This document shows, in pieces, positions 26,795 to 36,180 of a DNA stretch of 64,000 nucleotides. The translations under genes were made by a program, and so were the position numbers. Position 1 is the stretch's first letter, and every line of letters starts with the position of its first letter. The notes below the pieces were generated by a model that saw only the letters and a program-made list of their open reading frames with translations, was not told the origin of the DNA and did not search any database. Source of the stretch: Nitrospira sp. (GTDB lineage: Bacteria > Nitrospirota > Nitrospiria > Nitrospirales > Nitrospiraceae); assembly GCA_029865225.1 (NCBI GenBank), contig JAOUHJ010000002.1, positions 62,001-126,000 on the forward strand. Reading direction: 5' to 3'.

Positions 26795-28417
26795 ATGTGG
26801 ACCGGTATCCCGCACAATCATTATGTGAGCCTCGTCCCCTGGTGCTGGGTGCAATTGGAGAGTGCCGAACCGCCTGGTCCCTTTCCGTTCATAAGTGGGG
26901 TAGCCCCGGAAGTCGTCGGGAGTCTCCAGGAAGCCCATAGCCTTCTCTCCAGCGCCATTGATACGGCAATCAGCGATGTCTTTTCCAAACGAGCGCCGCT
27001 CAACGATGCTGAACGTCAACGCCGATTGGAGGATGCCTACGCTGAACTAGTCAACGCGCGTCCTTATCTTAAGCAGCACATTCGCTGCGGCCGTCGCCCA
27101 GATGGAACGTTCCATTGGGATTACCCAATCGATCCAACCAAATCGGCAACCGTCACCAATGGTGGCCTTCGCATTTTTCACGCGGTCAACCGTCAAGCGC
27201 TCCCAATAGGCTTCAATACCCGTCGCCTCGGCCCATCTGTGGGCAAGCTGCTCGGCCTGCTCAACGGCACTCATACGGCTGATGCGCTACGATCCGCCAT
27301 CGCCGTTATGCCTCGCGATGCACAAGGCCTGCTCATCAAATTGCTCGAAACGCTGCAGCAATATGGGTGCCTGGCCACCTCGCCTTCAACTTCGATCCAT
27401 CGACATTGGTTCGAGGTCGTCCAGGATCAGGACACAGTCCACCTGGGACACGCAGCCCTGCTCTATCGACAACGTGAGTCTCTCTTCTTATTCGACCCAT
27501 GGCTGCTGCCCTGGTTTGCAGAATCTCCGTTGCCGTCGCTCTGGGGTGGACTATTACCGAGACCTGCCGCCGTATTTCTCACTCACGATCACGACGATCA
27601 CGTCGATCCTCGCACTCTACTTCACTTACCCAAAGACACCCCCATCATCGTTCCCAGTCGCCGAAACCGAAAACAGTTGTACTTTGATTATCGAGCCCTG
27701 CTCACAGAATTGGGATTTGATCAAGTCGTCGAGCTGGCCCATGGCGAAAGTTGGGCATTTGAAGGTGGCGCAGTCGTTTCGGTTCCGTTCTATGGAGAAG
27801 ACCCTTGCGACTTAGAAATGCCGAGAAATTGCTACCTGATTTCTGACCGTGGGTACAATGTCCTCGTTCATGCCGACAGCGGTCCGACGAACAACGGACG
27901 ATCGGCGATCAAGGACAATGTCATTCATCGACTAGTTGAACAGTATGGGCCGATTTCGCTCGTGCTTGCCTCACAGCAACAACTGCTCGAAATCAGAAGC
28001 CATGCGGCTCACGCACCGCTGTCCCACCCCGGAAAATGGTTGGATGTCGGCGAGAACGGCTATCTTACCAACGCCTACCTTGCCGAACTCTGTACCGCCG
28101 CCCATGCGAGATTGTTTGTTTCCTATGCGACTGGAGGCGCGGACTGGTATCCGGATCACCTGTCCTTCATGTTCAGCCACCGCAATCCTGCCAGAACCGC
28201 ACTCCTGACGGCTCACTGGGAAGATCCCCAGAAATTGAAAGGCCTTCTTGATTCTCAAGAATGTCGCTATCATCGTGCCCATGCCCTCGATCTCTATCGG
28301 GCAACGAGTCAAAGCAAGATTCACGTCATCTCATCGGCGGATGCCCTCGCCCCGCTCAATTTGTATTGTCTCGACCATGGCAACCCACCATTCATGAAGT
28401 ATGAAAAACAGCACTAA
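26795..28417 (+). CDS. MBL-fold metallo-hydrolase with extra N-terminal domain
   Basis: A 540-residue protein whose C-terminal two thirds are a metallo-beta-lactamase fold. The metal motif is THDHDDHVDP, and downstream ligand regions include LVHADSGPT. It is of the UlaG/NAPE-PLD-like kind. The N-terminal ~220 residues are not explained by that fold. One segment (FNTRRLGPSVGKLLGLLNGTHTADALRSAI ... LIKLLETLQQYGCLA) resembles the PqqD-like winged helix of peptide-modification enzymes. The start is 5 bp after the VOC gene. Substrate unknown. Confidence 0.75.
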   Translation: MWTGIPHNHYVSLVPWCWVQLESAEPPGPFPFISGVAPEVVGSLQEAHSLLSSAIDTAISDVFSKRAPLNDAERQRRLEDAYAELVNARPYLKQHIRCGRRPDGTFHWDYPIDPTKSATVTNGGLRIFHAVNRQALPIGFNTRRLGPSVGKLLGLLNGTHTADALRSAIAVMPRDAQGLLIKLLETLQQYGCLATSPSTSIHRHWFEVVQDQDTVHLGHAALLYRQRESLFLFDPWLLPWFAESPLPSLWGGLLPRPAAVFLTHDHDDHVDPRTLLHLPKDTPIIVPSRRNRKQLYFDYRALLTELGFDQVVELAHGESWAFEGGAVVSVPFYGEDPCDLEMPRNCYLISDRGYNVLVHADSGPTNNGRSAIKDNVIHRLVEQYGPISLVLASQQQLLEIRSHAAHAPLSHPGKWLDVGENGYLTNAYLAELCTAAHARLFVSYATGGADWYPDHLSFMFSHRNPARTALLTAHWEDPQKLKGLLDSQECRYHRAHALDLYRATSQSKIHVISSADALAPLNLYCLDHGNPPFMKYEKQH

Positions 28418-28444
28418 ACATGCATCATTGCAGGAGAATCGCAC

Positions 28445-29467
28445 ATGAGCCATCAACAACCAGCTATTCTGGTCACGGGAGCCGCCGGATTCATAGGATT
28501 TCACGTGGCCAATCGTCTGCTGGACAGAGACGAACACGTCATCGGTCTTGATAACATCAACGACTACTACGACGTCTGGCTAAAAGAAGCTCGCCTCGCT
28601 CAATTGAAGGCACGCGAGCGATTCAACTTCGTCAAGCTGGATCTCGCTGACCGACAGGGCATGCGCGACCTCTTCGCCGACAACGCGATTCGACGAGTCG
28701 TGCATCTCGCCGCTCAAGCCGGTGTGCGCTATTCACTCGTGAACCCTCATGCCTACACCGAGAGCAACATCGAAGGGTTCATGAATATTCTTGAAGGCTG
28801 TCGACACGCTGGGATCGACCACCTCGTCTACGCGTCCTCCAGCTCCGTGTATGGTGGCAACACTCACATGCCGTTTTCTATTCATGATAACGTCGACCAT
28901 CCGGTGTCGCTCTATGCCGCCAGTAAGAAAGCCAACGAACTGATGGCGCATTGTTATGCGCATCTCTATCGGCTGCCCTGCACCGGTCTTCGATTTTTTA
29001 CCGTCTATGGTCCTTGGGGCCGGCCCGATATGGCCCTCTTCATCTTTACCAAAGCGATCTTGGAAGGTAGACCGATCGATGTGTTCAACCAAGGGAAGAT
29101 GCAACGCGATTTTACCTATGTGGACGACATCGTCGATGGTGTCATCCGGACGCTTGATCATCCAGCGACGGCTAACGCAGCATGGTCAGGAGAGAAGCCG
29201 GATCCAGGAACGAGCTCGGCTCCAGCCAGAATCTACAATATCGGCAATCACCGGCCTGTTGAACTGCTGCACTTCATCGAAGTGCTGGAGAAGGCATTGG
29301 GGAAGAAAGCTGAAAAGAGGCTGTTGCCGTTGCAACCGGGAGACGTTCCAGCGACGTACGCCGATATCGACGATCTCACCACCGATGTCGGCTTCAAACC
29401 GACCACCCCAATCGAAATGGGAATTCCTCGATTTGTGGAGTGGTATCGGGGGTTCTATCGAACCTGA
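28445..29467 (+). CDS. NAD-dependent nucleotide-sugar epimerase (UDP-glucuronate 4-epimerase-like)
   Basis: Extended short-chain dehydrogenase of 340 residues. The N-terminal NAD site is [16 protein letters not shown]. The sequence [21 protein letters not shown] is typical of UDP-glucuronate 4-epimerases. The catalytic residues lie in [10 protein letters not shown] and the YxxxK motif [10 protein letters not shown]. The substrate-side motif [19 protein letters not shown] also fits. A gaga ribosome site precedes the ATG (aggagaatcgcac). The likely role is making UDP-galacturonate for surface polysaccharide, although no polysaccharide cluster is seen around it. Confidence 0.9.
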   Translation: MSHQQPAILVTGAAGFIGFHVANRLLDRDEHVIGLDNINDYYDVWLKEARLAQLKARERFNFVKLDLADRQGMRDLFADNAIRRVVHLAAQAGVRYSLVNPHAYTESNIEGFMNILEGCRHAGIDHLVYASSSSVYGGNTHMPFSIHDNVDHPVSLYAASKKANELMAHCYAHLYRLPCTGLRFFTVYGPWGRPDMALFIFTKAILEGRPIDVFNQGKMQRDFTYVDDIVDGVIRTLDHPATANAAWSGEKPDPGTSSAPARIYNIGNHRPVELLHFIEVLEKALGKKAEKRLLPLQPGDVPATYADIDDLTTDVGFKPTTPIEMGIPRFVEWYRGFYRT

Positions 29468-29483
29468 CGTAACCAATCGGCGC

Positions 29484-30047
29484 TTAATAACATCCGATTG
29501 GCACAAATCCCGTCCCAAACAGTCTCGACAGGGCAATATAGCGGGCATTATCGTAAAATGAGTAGCTTGGCCCACGCTGATTGCGCCCGGTAATATCTCC
29601 CCCATAGGACGGATCAGACCCAAAGAAAAATCCTCCCCGCGTCTTCTGTACCAGATGCATCCATTCTGAATAGAGTGCACAGACTTCCTGCTGAACAGAG
29701 CCGGATGATGCAATGCCTGCATGCCAGTCACGCGCCCAGTCCGGCACCTGATGTACGATCATCTCAGACGAATGATCCTGGCGGGGGGACACTTCATAGT
29801 GGGGGGCGCCAGTGGTCAGAGTTCGTGGAGCAGTGGGCATATTCTCTAAATCGGGTACGACGGAAATCGGCTTGAGTGCCAATGCAGAACATCCATCTTT
29901 CCCTTTGTTGGTATACAGATAGCTACCGTCTGTTTGTGGACACTCCCAGGTCGTCGCGCTTCCGGAGGTCGAATCATCGAAGGCTGCAGCCCCAGAGGCA
30001 ACTGCGAAGATTACCGCCGAGAGACACAATGTAGGGTTCAGTCGCAT
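29484..30047 (-). CDS. Exported hypothetical protein
   Basis: The start at 30047 (MRLNPTLCLSAVIF) is preferred over the ORF-track start because ggagg lies 7 bp upstream. A signal peptide ends about residue 23 (ASGAAAFDD). The mature part has the segment WECPQTDGSYLYTNKGKDGC, like short DUF4124-type 'drug/iron-sensing' exported proteins, and paired cysteines later (VCALYSEW, PIGCY). No catalytic signature is seen. Probably periplasmic. Function unknown. It converges on the epimerase gene with a 16 bp gap. Confidence 0.65.
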   Translation of the reverse strand: MRLNPTLCLSAVIFAVASGAAAFDDSTSGSATTWECPQTDGSYLYTNKGKDGCSALALKPISVVPDLENMPTAPRTLTTGAPHYEVSPRQDHSSEMIVHQVPDWARDWHAGIASSGSVQQEVCALYSEWMHLVQKTRGGFFFGSDPSYGGDITGRNQRGPSYSFYDNARYIALSRLFGTGFVPIGCY

Positions 30048-30074
30048 GTGGCACCTCCAGATCCCGAAGCACAC

Positions 30075-30450
30075 GCTGTGGTTGCTTAGTCTATGGTGCC
30101 CACACCCTACGGAATGCTCTCTTTTTTCGTCTATGCCTCTTTGGAGGGGGGAACTCCAGGTGGAGCGGCCTTTTCCGTCCTGTCTATTGTCTTCTACGTC
30201 TACTGATCCTTCGTTATTGCCAACGGAACAGCGTCAAGACTAAAAGAGATCCCCTCTCTTCACACGCATTTCACACCCATATATCCAGCTTTGCCTTGTC
30301 CCGCATGGCGCGCTCAGGTATCCTGCGTATCACTTCCGTGATAGCTGGATAGCTGATCGATCGTGCGCATATTCCGGCTGGAACGATGTTGCGGCAGAAC
30401 CATCGATTGACAGAATCGTTGAGTTACCACCAGTGAGATGAACCAGTAAG
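30075..30450. other. Divergent intergenic region
   Basis: Lies between the exported protein gene (minus) and the antiporter gene (plus). No gene, clear hairpin terminator or repeat was seen. It presumably carries both promoters. Confidence 0.4.
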
Positions 30451-32460
30451 ATGACCGACTACGGTATCCTCGGAAATTTACTCCTCATTTACACGGTCTC
30501 GATCGCCGTGGTGTTCCTCTTCCACCAATTTCGGCTGCCATCGATCGCCGGATTTCTCGTCGCAGGAGCGTTGATCGGCCCACATGGGCTGAACCTTATT
30601 TCCGATATCGAGACTGTACAGGTCTTGGCGGAAATCGGGATCGTCTTGCTGCTCTTCACGATCGGCATTGAATTTTCATTGAAACATCTGGCCTCGCTTC
30701 GCCGACTCCTCCTCATCGCGGCTCCGATTCAAGTCGGAGGCGTCATCGCCATTGCGTTGGCAGGAGGATTGTTGGCCGGCTTGCCGGCGCCGCAGGCCAT
30801 TTTCTGGGGGTTCCTCCTGTCACTCAGCAGCACCGCCATTGTACTGAAAGCGCTGGCGGCCAGCGATGACAGCGACTCACCGCATGGACGGGCCACGATC
30901 GGTATTCTTGTGTTCCAGGATTTGGCCGTGGTCCCCATGATCTTGCTCACACCCATTCTCGCCAGCCCAAGCGACGGTGCGCTGAGCTCCGTGTTGTTTA
31001 CGTTGGGCAAGTCTATCCTGGTCGTCGGTTGTATTGTGGCAGGTGCATGGTTCGCCGTTCCGAGACTTCTGGAACACATTGTTCGCAGCAGAAGCCGAGA
31101 ACTGTTTCTTCTAACTGTCATCGTCATGTGCCTCGGGATCGCCTGGCTGACGTCACTCGGAGGGCTCTCCCTGGCCTTGGGTGCCTTCATCGCCGGACTC
31201 ATCATTTCGGAGTCTGAGTACAGCCATCAGGCCATTGCCGAAGTACTACCCTTTCGGGATAGTTTCAATAGCCTATTTTTCGTCTCCATCGGGATCCTGA
31301 TGGATTGGCGCATCTTGCTTGAATACCCCATGGTGGTCATCGGCCTCTTGATTTTCGTCCTTCTTGTGAAGTTCGTCACCGGGGCGACAGCTGTGTTGGC
31401 TGTATCTATGCCACCTCGCTCCGCCGTGATGACCGGAATCGCTCTGGCACAGGTTGGCGAGTTCAGCTTCATCCTGGCACAGGTGGGACAAGACGACAAT
31501 CTCCTCTCGGGTGCACCCTATCAGATTTTTCTGGCTGTCTCGGTCTGCTCGATGATTATCACACCGTTCCTCATGCAACTGTCGCCCCATATCGGTCGCC
31601 GAGTCGAGGCCATACAGAGGCTTCGTCACTGGTTTCCCAGACAGACCACGGCCCATGTATTGGAAGCGGAAGGGCGGCATCTCCGGATCAAGGACCATGT
31701 CATCATCGTGGGATACGGATTAAACGGGCGGAATCTGGCGCGAGTATTGGGAGAGACGGAAGTCCCTTATATTGCATTGGATTTGGACGGCGATACTGTC
31801 CGCCGAGAGGCGGCACATGGACTCCCACTTTACTATGGAGATGCCACAAACCCAAATGTCTTGAGACACGTGAAGATCGAAAATGCGCGGGTACTGGTCG
31901 TCGCGATTTCCGACCCCTTCATGGCTCGCCGGGCCGTACAGGTTGCCCGAAGCCTGAACCCCAAGATTCATATCGTCGTGCGAACCCGCTACTTGCGCGA
32001 GTTGGAAGAACTCCACCAGCTGGGAGCCGACGATGTGGTGCCTGAAGAATTTGAGACATCCATCGAGATCTTTGCGCTCGTGTTGCGTACCTACAACATG
32101 CCGCAAGACTTCGTCATGCGGAAGGCCGAGCAGGTCCGTCGAGAGGGATACGCGCTCCTCCGACGAAGCGAACTTCCCGAGCTGGCACACCACCTTCGCG
32201 GTGGCACTCTGACTGATGTGGAAGTAGAAACCTGTAGGATCGAGGAACATTCCCCGGCGGTCGGCCAGACACTCCTCCAACTCGCGCTACGGCCGAAAAC
32301 CGGTGCCTCCATCATCGCGTTGACCAGAGGCGGTGTCACCGAATCCAACCCATCGGAGAAAACCAGGCTCTTTGCAGGGGATATCGTGGTGCTGCTCGGA
32401 TCGCGCGATGAAATCCAGCGCGCAATGGGGTTCATCCTGGCCAGTGAACCGGAAGCCTAG
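30451..32460 (+). CDS. CPA2-family monovalent cation:proton antiporter (Kef-type)
   Basis: Inner-membrane K+ (or Na+)/H+ antiporter. The first ~390 residues hold about 12 membrane helices, including the Kef hallmark FLVAGALIGPHGL near residue 38 and the VFQDLAVVPM helix. An RCK/TrkA-N domain follows, with its nucleotide-binding motif HVIIVGYGLNGRNLARVL near residue 417. A TrkA-C domain lies at the end (VGQTLLQLALRPKTGASIIALTRGG). The domain order matches KefB/KefC/YbaL. No KefF/KefG-like partner gene is adjacent. Regulation by a bound nucleotide is expected from the RCK domain. Confidence 0.92.
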   Translation: MTDYGILGNLLLIYTVSIAVVFLFHQFRLPSIAGFLVAGALIGPHGLNLISDIETVQVLAEIGIVLLLFTIGIEFSLKHLASLRRLLLIAAPIQVGGVIAIALAGGLLAGLPAPQAIFWGFLLSLSSTAIVLKALAASDDSDSPHGRATIGILVFQDLAVVPMILLTPILASPSDGALSSVLFTLGKSILVVGCIVAGAWFAVPRLLEHIVRSRSRELFLLTVIVMCLGIAWLTSLGGLSLALGAFIAGLIISESEYSHQAIAEVLPFRDSFNSLFFVSIGILMDWRILLEYPMVVIGLLIFVLLVKFVTGATAVLAVSMPPRSAVMTGIALAQVGEFSFILAQVGQDDNLLSGAPYQIFLAVSVCSMIITPFLMQLSPHIGRRVEAIQRLRHWFPRQTTAHVLEAEGRHLRIKDHVIIVGYGLNGRNLARVLGETEVPYIALDLDGDTVRREAAHGLPLYYGDATNPNVLRHVKIENARVLVVAISDPFMARRAVQVARSLNPKIHIVVRTRYLRELEELHQLGADDVVPEEFETSIEIFALVLRTYNMPQDFVMRKAEQVRREGYALLRRSELPELAHHLRGGTLTDVEVETCRIEEHSPAVGQTLLQLALRPKTGASIIALTRGGVTESNPSEKTRLFAGDIVVLLGSRDEIQRAMGFILASEPEA

Positions 32461-32468
32461 CGTACGGA

Positions 32469-33557
32469 TCAGCTCCGCCACCGGAGCGTCACTCGTTCCT
32501 TGAGCGGATGCTCGAAGGGTTGTCCTGTCTGAACCGACTCAAGATGGGCAGCCTTGAGCTTGTAGTACCATTTGGCGGGCATGTCGGCATCGCCAAGAAA
32601 CATTGAGGAGGGTTTGTGACGGAGGCCCACGGCAAGGTGCTTCATCGCTCGTTCATCCTGCCCCAGAAACATTTTCGTCAACGTCCGAAAGATCAAATTT
32701 CCAAACGGCAACCAATGTAGGCCGCGCCAATAGGCTGAAAAATCGATCCGACACTCCATCTCTGACACGGGGGTTGCCATCAATCGATTGGCCAGCCACG
32801 CGGTTCCACATTGCATAAGCTCAACCCGTTGATTCGGCAGTACGAAATCGATGGTCGTGCTTAGCGGTCCTCCGTAGATCCGTTCCATCCAATGAAACGG
32901 ACCGCTGTTCTTGGCCGGCCGATGAGCGGTCATCCGAAAACCGTTCGGAATGGGCTCGAAAATTTTGGTCTTCTCGTGCATTCGAGCATCACTGCGCCAC
33001 CAGGAATGCACATACGGCCCGTGAACTGGGTCGATTAAACCGATGACGCCATCGTCAGCCGTGCAGGTGTAGGTCAACGAAATGTGGAAGGTTTGTCGAG
33101 GTTCAGAGGGAAGCGGCATGCGTGGAACCGGCGGCAAGGGGTCGAGGTTTCCGCGTTCATCGGCGAGATATAACCAAATCATCCCATCGGTTTCTTCCGC
33201 CGGATACGTGGCAATGCCGATCTTATCGGTCTTCAGAATCGGTTCATCTGGAAGAGCCGGAATGCGCTGACAACGCCCCTTTGTATCGAATTGCCAACCA
33301 TGATATGGGCATTCCACTCGCTCACCGTCGAATCGGCCGAACGACAAGGGCATCCCCCGATGAGGGCAGATATCACGCATGGCCGATAGCGTGCCGGTCC
33401 GATCACGGCACAGCACGATCGGTAATCCCAACATCTGAAGTGCCTTCATCGTCCCTGAACGCAAGGTATGACTCGGCATAGCCGGATACCAAAATCCAAA
33501 GAGAGGAGCACTCCTCGAAACCGTGCTTTCACCTGATGGCTGTTCGATCATTCGCAA
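32469..33557 (-). CDS. Rieske non-haem iron oxygenase, alpha subunit type
   Basis: A 362-residue oxygenase. The Rieske [2Fe-2S] ligands are CPHRG (near residue 64) and CPYHGW about 20 residues later. The mononuclear iron site is indicated by IDPVHGPYVHSWW. This resembles the PaO/cholesterol-desaturase-like branch more than ring-hydroxylating dioxygenases with beta subunits. No reductase gene is adjacent. The ORF converges with the antiporter gene, leaving 8 bp between stops. The substrate is not predictable. Confidence 0.88.
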   Translation of the reverse strand: MRMIEQPSGESTVSRSAPLFGFWYPAMPSHTLRSGTMKALQMLGLPIVLCRDRTGTLSAMRDICPHRGMPLSFGRFDGERVECPYHGWQFDTKGRCQRIPALPDEPILKTDKIGIATYPAEETDGMIWLYLADERGNLDPLPPVPRMPLPSEPRQTFHISLTYTCTADDGVIGLIDPVHGPYVHSWWRSDARMHEKTKIFEPIPNGFRMTAHRPAKNSGPFHWMERIYGGPLSTTIDFVLPNQRVELMQCGTAWLANRLMATPVSEMECRIDFSAYWRGLHWLPFGNLIFRTLTKMFLGQDERAMKHLAVGLRHKPSSMFLGDADMPAKWYYKLKAAHLESVQTGQPFEHPLKERVTLRWRS

Positions 33558-33661
33558 GGTAGGAGACTCAGTCGCTAGGCATCATGGTAATGGACAGGAC
33601 TATACTGGGGGTAAAGGACTAGGTCAAGCAATGGGCAAAGGACGCATGGTTGTCCTGTTCC

Positions 33662-33690
33662 TTGACACCCCAAACAATCACATACTATTC
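33662..33690 (+). promoter_or_regulatory. Probable promoter of the dsrE-like/tusA-like operon
   Basis: Perfect -35 TTGACA followed after 15-17 bp by tactat/ctattc. The hairpin at 33708-33729 and the DsrE-like start codon (33750) follow. Confidence 0.5.
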
Positions 33691-33707
33691 TCCTTATAGA
33701 GAACATT

Positions 33708-33729
33708 CAGAGCCTTTCGGAAGGCTCTG
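33708..33729 (+). promoter_or_regulatory. 5' leader hairpin before the DsrE-like gene
   Basis: Perfect 9 bp stem cagagcctt / aaggctctg with loop tcgg. It ends about 10 bases before the gaggtga ribosome site. It could stabilise the mRNA or influence translation. No T tract follows on the plus strand. Confidence 0.5.
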
Positions 33730-33749
33730 ATCGATAAAGAGGTGATTTG

Positions 33750-34280
33750 ATGATAGCGACACAAATTGAACCAACGTCGACGTTGGCACAGCTACAGGAA
33801 TCGAAGCCGGAGAGAGTCACGATCGTGTTGCTGAGCGGTGATCTCGATCGGGCGATGGCCGCGTTTATTATCGCGACAGGTGCCGCCGCCATGGGTATGC
33901 GCGTGACGGTGTTTTTTACATTTTGGGGGCTGAATGCCATCCGGAGAAGGGGAGCAACCAGTTCTGCAAAAGATTGGCTCCGACGGATGTTTGGTCTGCT
34001 CAACAAAGGTGGCGCCGATACGCTCCCCCTATCCCGCTTCCATTTCGGGGGGATCGGCACCAAGATGATGCAGAAAGTCATGAAGCAAAATAGGATGCCG
34101 GGAGTTCCGGAGTTGATGCAGACCGCCCTCGATCTAGGTGTGCGATTTATCGCCTGTACCACGACGATGGGTCTCATGGGTATCACCAAAGATACACTGG
34201 TTGACGGCATCGATCAGTTCGCCGGCGTGACGACCTATTTGGCGGAAGCCAAGCAAGGCAGCGTCAACCTGTTCATCTGA
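33750..34280 (+). CDS. DsrE/DsrF/DrsH-like family protein
   Basis: A 176-residue protein of the DsrE-like superfamily used in sulfur relay and persulfide handling. The ATG at 33750 after gaggtga is the natural start (the track takes the TTG one codon earlier). Family features are VTIVLLSGDLDRAMAAFIIATGAAAMGMRVTVFFTFWGL at the N-terminus, FHFGGIGTKMMQKVMKQNRMPGVPELMQTALDLGVRFIACTTTMGLMGI, where the conserved Cys sits in FIACTTTM, and a short end. It is paired with a TusA-like gene 30 bp downstream, a common partnership. A membrane-associated or soluble sulfur carrier role is inferred. Confidence 0.86.
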   Translation: MIATQIEPTSTLAQLQESKPERVTIVLLSGDLDRAMAAFIIATGAAAMGMRVTVFFTFWGLNAIRRRGATSSAKDWLRRMFGLLNKGGADTLPLSRFHFGGIGTKMMQKVMKQNRMPGVPELMQTALDLGVRFIACTTTMGLMGITKDTLVDGIDQFAGVTTYLAEAKQGSVNLFI

Positions 34281-34307
34281 ACCGTCAACTGAAGCGAGAG
34301 GGTGTTG

Positions 34308-34553
34308 ATGATGCAAGCCGATCTCAAACTCGATACCTTGGGTTACTTCTGTCCGATGCCGATTATCCTGACGTCCAAAAAAATAAAGGAGTTGGCATTG
34401 GGGCAAGTCTTGGAAGTCGTCTCGGATGATGAGGGCATCAAGAAAGACATGCCCGCCTGGTGTGAGACCACTGGCCATCAAATGATGGGCTTGGAAGAGG
34501 AACAGGCCAAGTCGGGCCGGATCTACAAGGCTTTTGTCAAGAAAACCAAATAG
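34308..34553 (+). CDS. TusA-like sulfurtransferase
   Basis: Small sulfur-relay protein with the catalytic CPxP motif in LDTLGYFCPMPIILTSKKI. The second half (VLEVVSDDEGIKKDMPAWCETTGHQMMGLEEE) is standard for the TusA/SirA fold. The ATG at 34308 is taken because the ORF-track start is an upstream GTG. It forms an operon with the DsrE-like gene, ended by a strong terminator. Persulfide transfer between the two proteins is inferred from family knowledge. Confidence 0.9.
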   Translation: MMQADLKLDTLGYFCPMPIILTSKKIKELALGQVLEVVSDDEGIKKDMPAWCETTGHQMMGLEEEQAKSGRIYKAFVKKTK

Positions 34554-34582
34554 TCTGATCTTTCAAAGACGCGGAAAGCATG

Positions 34583-34619
34583 AAAGCCGGAAGGACGATG
34601 GTTAGTCCTCCGGCTTTTT
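34583..34619 (+). terminator. Intrinsic terminator after the TusA-like gene
   Basis: Stem aaagccgg-aggac / gtcct-ccggcttt with one bulged A and an 8-base loop, followed by a run of T (ctttttc). It separates the sulfur operon from ftcD. Confidence 0.9.
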
Positions 34620-34641
34620 CGTGTGGACTCATGACGGTGAC

Positions 34642-36108
34642 ATGAAGCAACTCGTCGAGTGCGTTCCCAACTTTAGTGAAGGCCGGAATCAAACGACGAT
34701 TCAGGCGCTGATTGATGCCGTGACATCGACCGAAGGTGTAGTGCTGCTGGACCACTCAATGGACACGGATCACCATCGAGCCGTGTTGACGTTCTGCGGA
34801 GCCCCTGCGGTCATGGTCGAGGCCGCCTTTCGTGCGATTCGAGTCGCCACCGATCTGATTGATCTGCGTACCCATGGCGGTGTCCATCCTCGCATCGGAG
34901 CGACGGACGTGGTGCCGTTCATACCGATCAAAGGCACAACGATGCAAGACTGCGTTCAGCTCGCCAAACAACTGGGAGATCGAGTTGGACGCGAGCTCCA
35001 GATCCCGGTCTTCTTGTACGAGCGTGCAGCAGCTCACACCGACCATGCCCCACTGGAGGTCGTTCGACGAGGAGGACTTGAAGGCTTAGCCTTCCGCATG
35101 ACTTCCGATCCCGATTGGACGCCGGACTTCGGCCCAGCTCGACTTCATCAGAGTGCGGGAGCGATCGCGATCGGCGCACGCCCTCCCCTCATCGCTTATA
35201 ATGTGAACCTTCACTCAACGGACGTTGAGGCTGCTCGGTCGATCGCGAGGAGTATTCGCCATTCAAGCGGCGGCTTACCCCATCTTAAGGCGATCGGGGT
35301 GGAATTACCCAGCCGTGGCATGGTCCAGATCGCGATGAATTTGACCGATTACCAGGTCACTCCGATCCACACCGCTCTTCAGTCGGTCAAAACCGAAGCC
35401 GCAAAGCATGGAATCGAGGTGGCTGGAAGCGAACTGATCGGCTTAATACCGCAGGCGGCATTGAACCAAGCTGCAGCTACTTCGTTGGAGCTCAATCGGT
35501 TCGATTCCGGTCAGGTACTCGAAACCCGGATAGCCGAAGCCCTGCAGAGTAGGAACGAGACGGACGAGACTGTATCGGACTTTCTCGCTGCAGTAGCAGA
35601 GGCCACGCCTTCACGAGCGGGTGGCAGTGTGACGGCGCTCGTTGGTGCTTTGGCGGCTTCTCTTGGAGTGATGGGAGCACGTCTTGGTCGCCACCTGGAT
35701 ACCGAACAACGCCTGCTTCTCTTGAGCCGACGGCTTCATCAACTTGTTCAAGAAGATACCGCGGCTTACGAAGAGTTAATGAATGCTTATAAGATCCCTA
35801 AGCAACACCCAGATCGTCCGATGGCGGTTTCGACAGCTCTCAATAAAGCTACAGAAGTGCCTCTAGAGATTGCTGAACTCTCTTGTGAGGTGGGAAGGTC
35901 TATTCATTCTGCCCTTCCCTCAGCAAAACTAGCCGTTCATTCGGATCTTACGGTAGGTATAACGATGGCGATAGCGGCGGCTCACGCGGCACTTCATACC
36001 GTCAACGTCAACCTTACATTGCAATCAAATCAATACCTTATCGATGCATTGCGGTCCAGGATCAAGCAATTAGAGCAAAACCTTGAGGAACTAAAAAGGT
36101 TATGTTAG
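34642..36108 (+). CDS. ftcD: Fused formiminotransferase-cyclodeaminase
   Basis: A two-domain folate enzyme. The first ~300 residues are the glutamate formimidoyltransferase, with the catalytic-histidine region LRTHGGVHPRIGATDVVPFIPI and the start VECVPNFSEGR. The last ~180 are the formimidoyl-tetrahydrofolate cyclodeaminase (FLAAVAEATPSRAGGSVTALVGALAASLGVM). The track starts at 34621, but the ATG at 34642 lies just beyond the terminator and gives MKQLVECVPNFSEGR. No histidine-degradation genes (hut) are nearby, so a role in one-carbon recycling is an inference. The C-terminus is slightly AT-richer than the N-terminus. Confidence 0.92.
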   Translation: MKQLVECVPNFSEGRNQTTIQALIDAVTSTEGVVLLDHSMDTDHHRAVLTFCGAPAVMVEAAFRAIRVATDLIDLRTHGGVHPRIGATDVVPFIPIKGTTMQDCVQLAKQLGDRVGRELQIPVFLYERAAAHTDHAPLEVVRRGGLEGLAFRMTSDPDWTPDFGPARLHQSAGAIAIGARPPLIAYNVNLHSTDVEAARSIARSIRHSSGGLPHLKAIGVELPSRGMVQIAMNLTDYQVTPIHTALQSVKTEAAKHGIEVAGSELIGLIPQAALNQAAATSLELNRFDSGQVLETRIAEALQSRNETDETVSDFLAAVAEATPSRAGGSVTALVGALAASLGVMGARLGRHLDTEQRLLLLSRRLHQLVQEDTAAYEELMNAYKIPKQHPDRPMAVSTALNKATEVPLEIAELSCEVGRSIHSALPSAKLAVHSDLTVGITMAIAAAHAALHTVNVNLTLQSNQYLIDALRSRIKQLEQNLEELKRLC

Positions 36109-36111
36109 ACT
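36083..36111 (+). promoter_or_regulatory. Possible rpsU promoter inside the end of ftcD
   Basis: TTGAGG, 17 bp, TAGACT, with the start codon of rpsU about 70 bp downstream. Confidence 0.4.
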
Positions 36112-36180
36112 CCGACGCCGAATTCGTGGAAACCCTAAGCAGCAGGCTGACCTGGCCTGAGAAAGTCGAAAATCAAGCGA

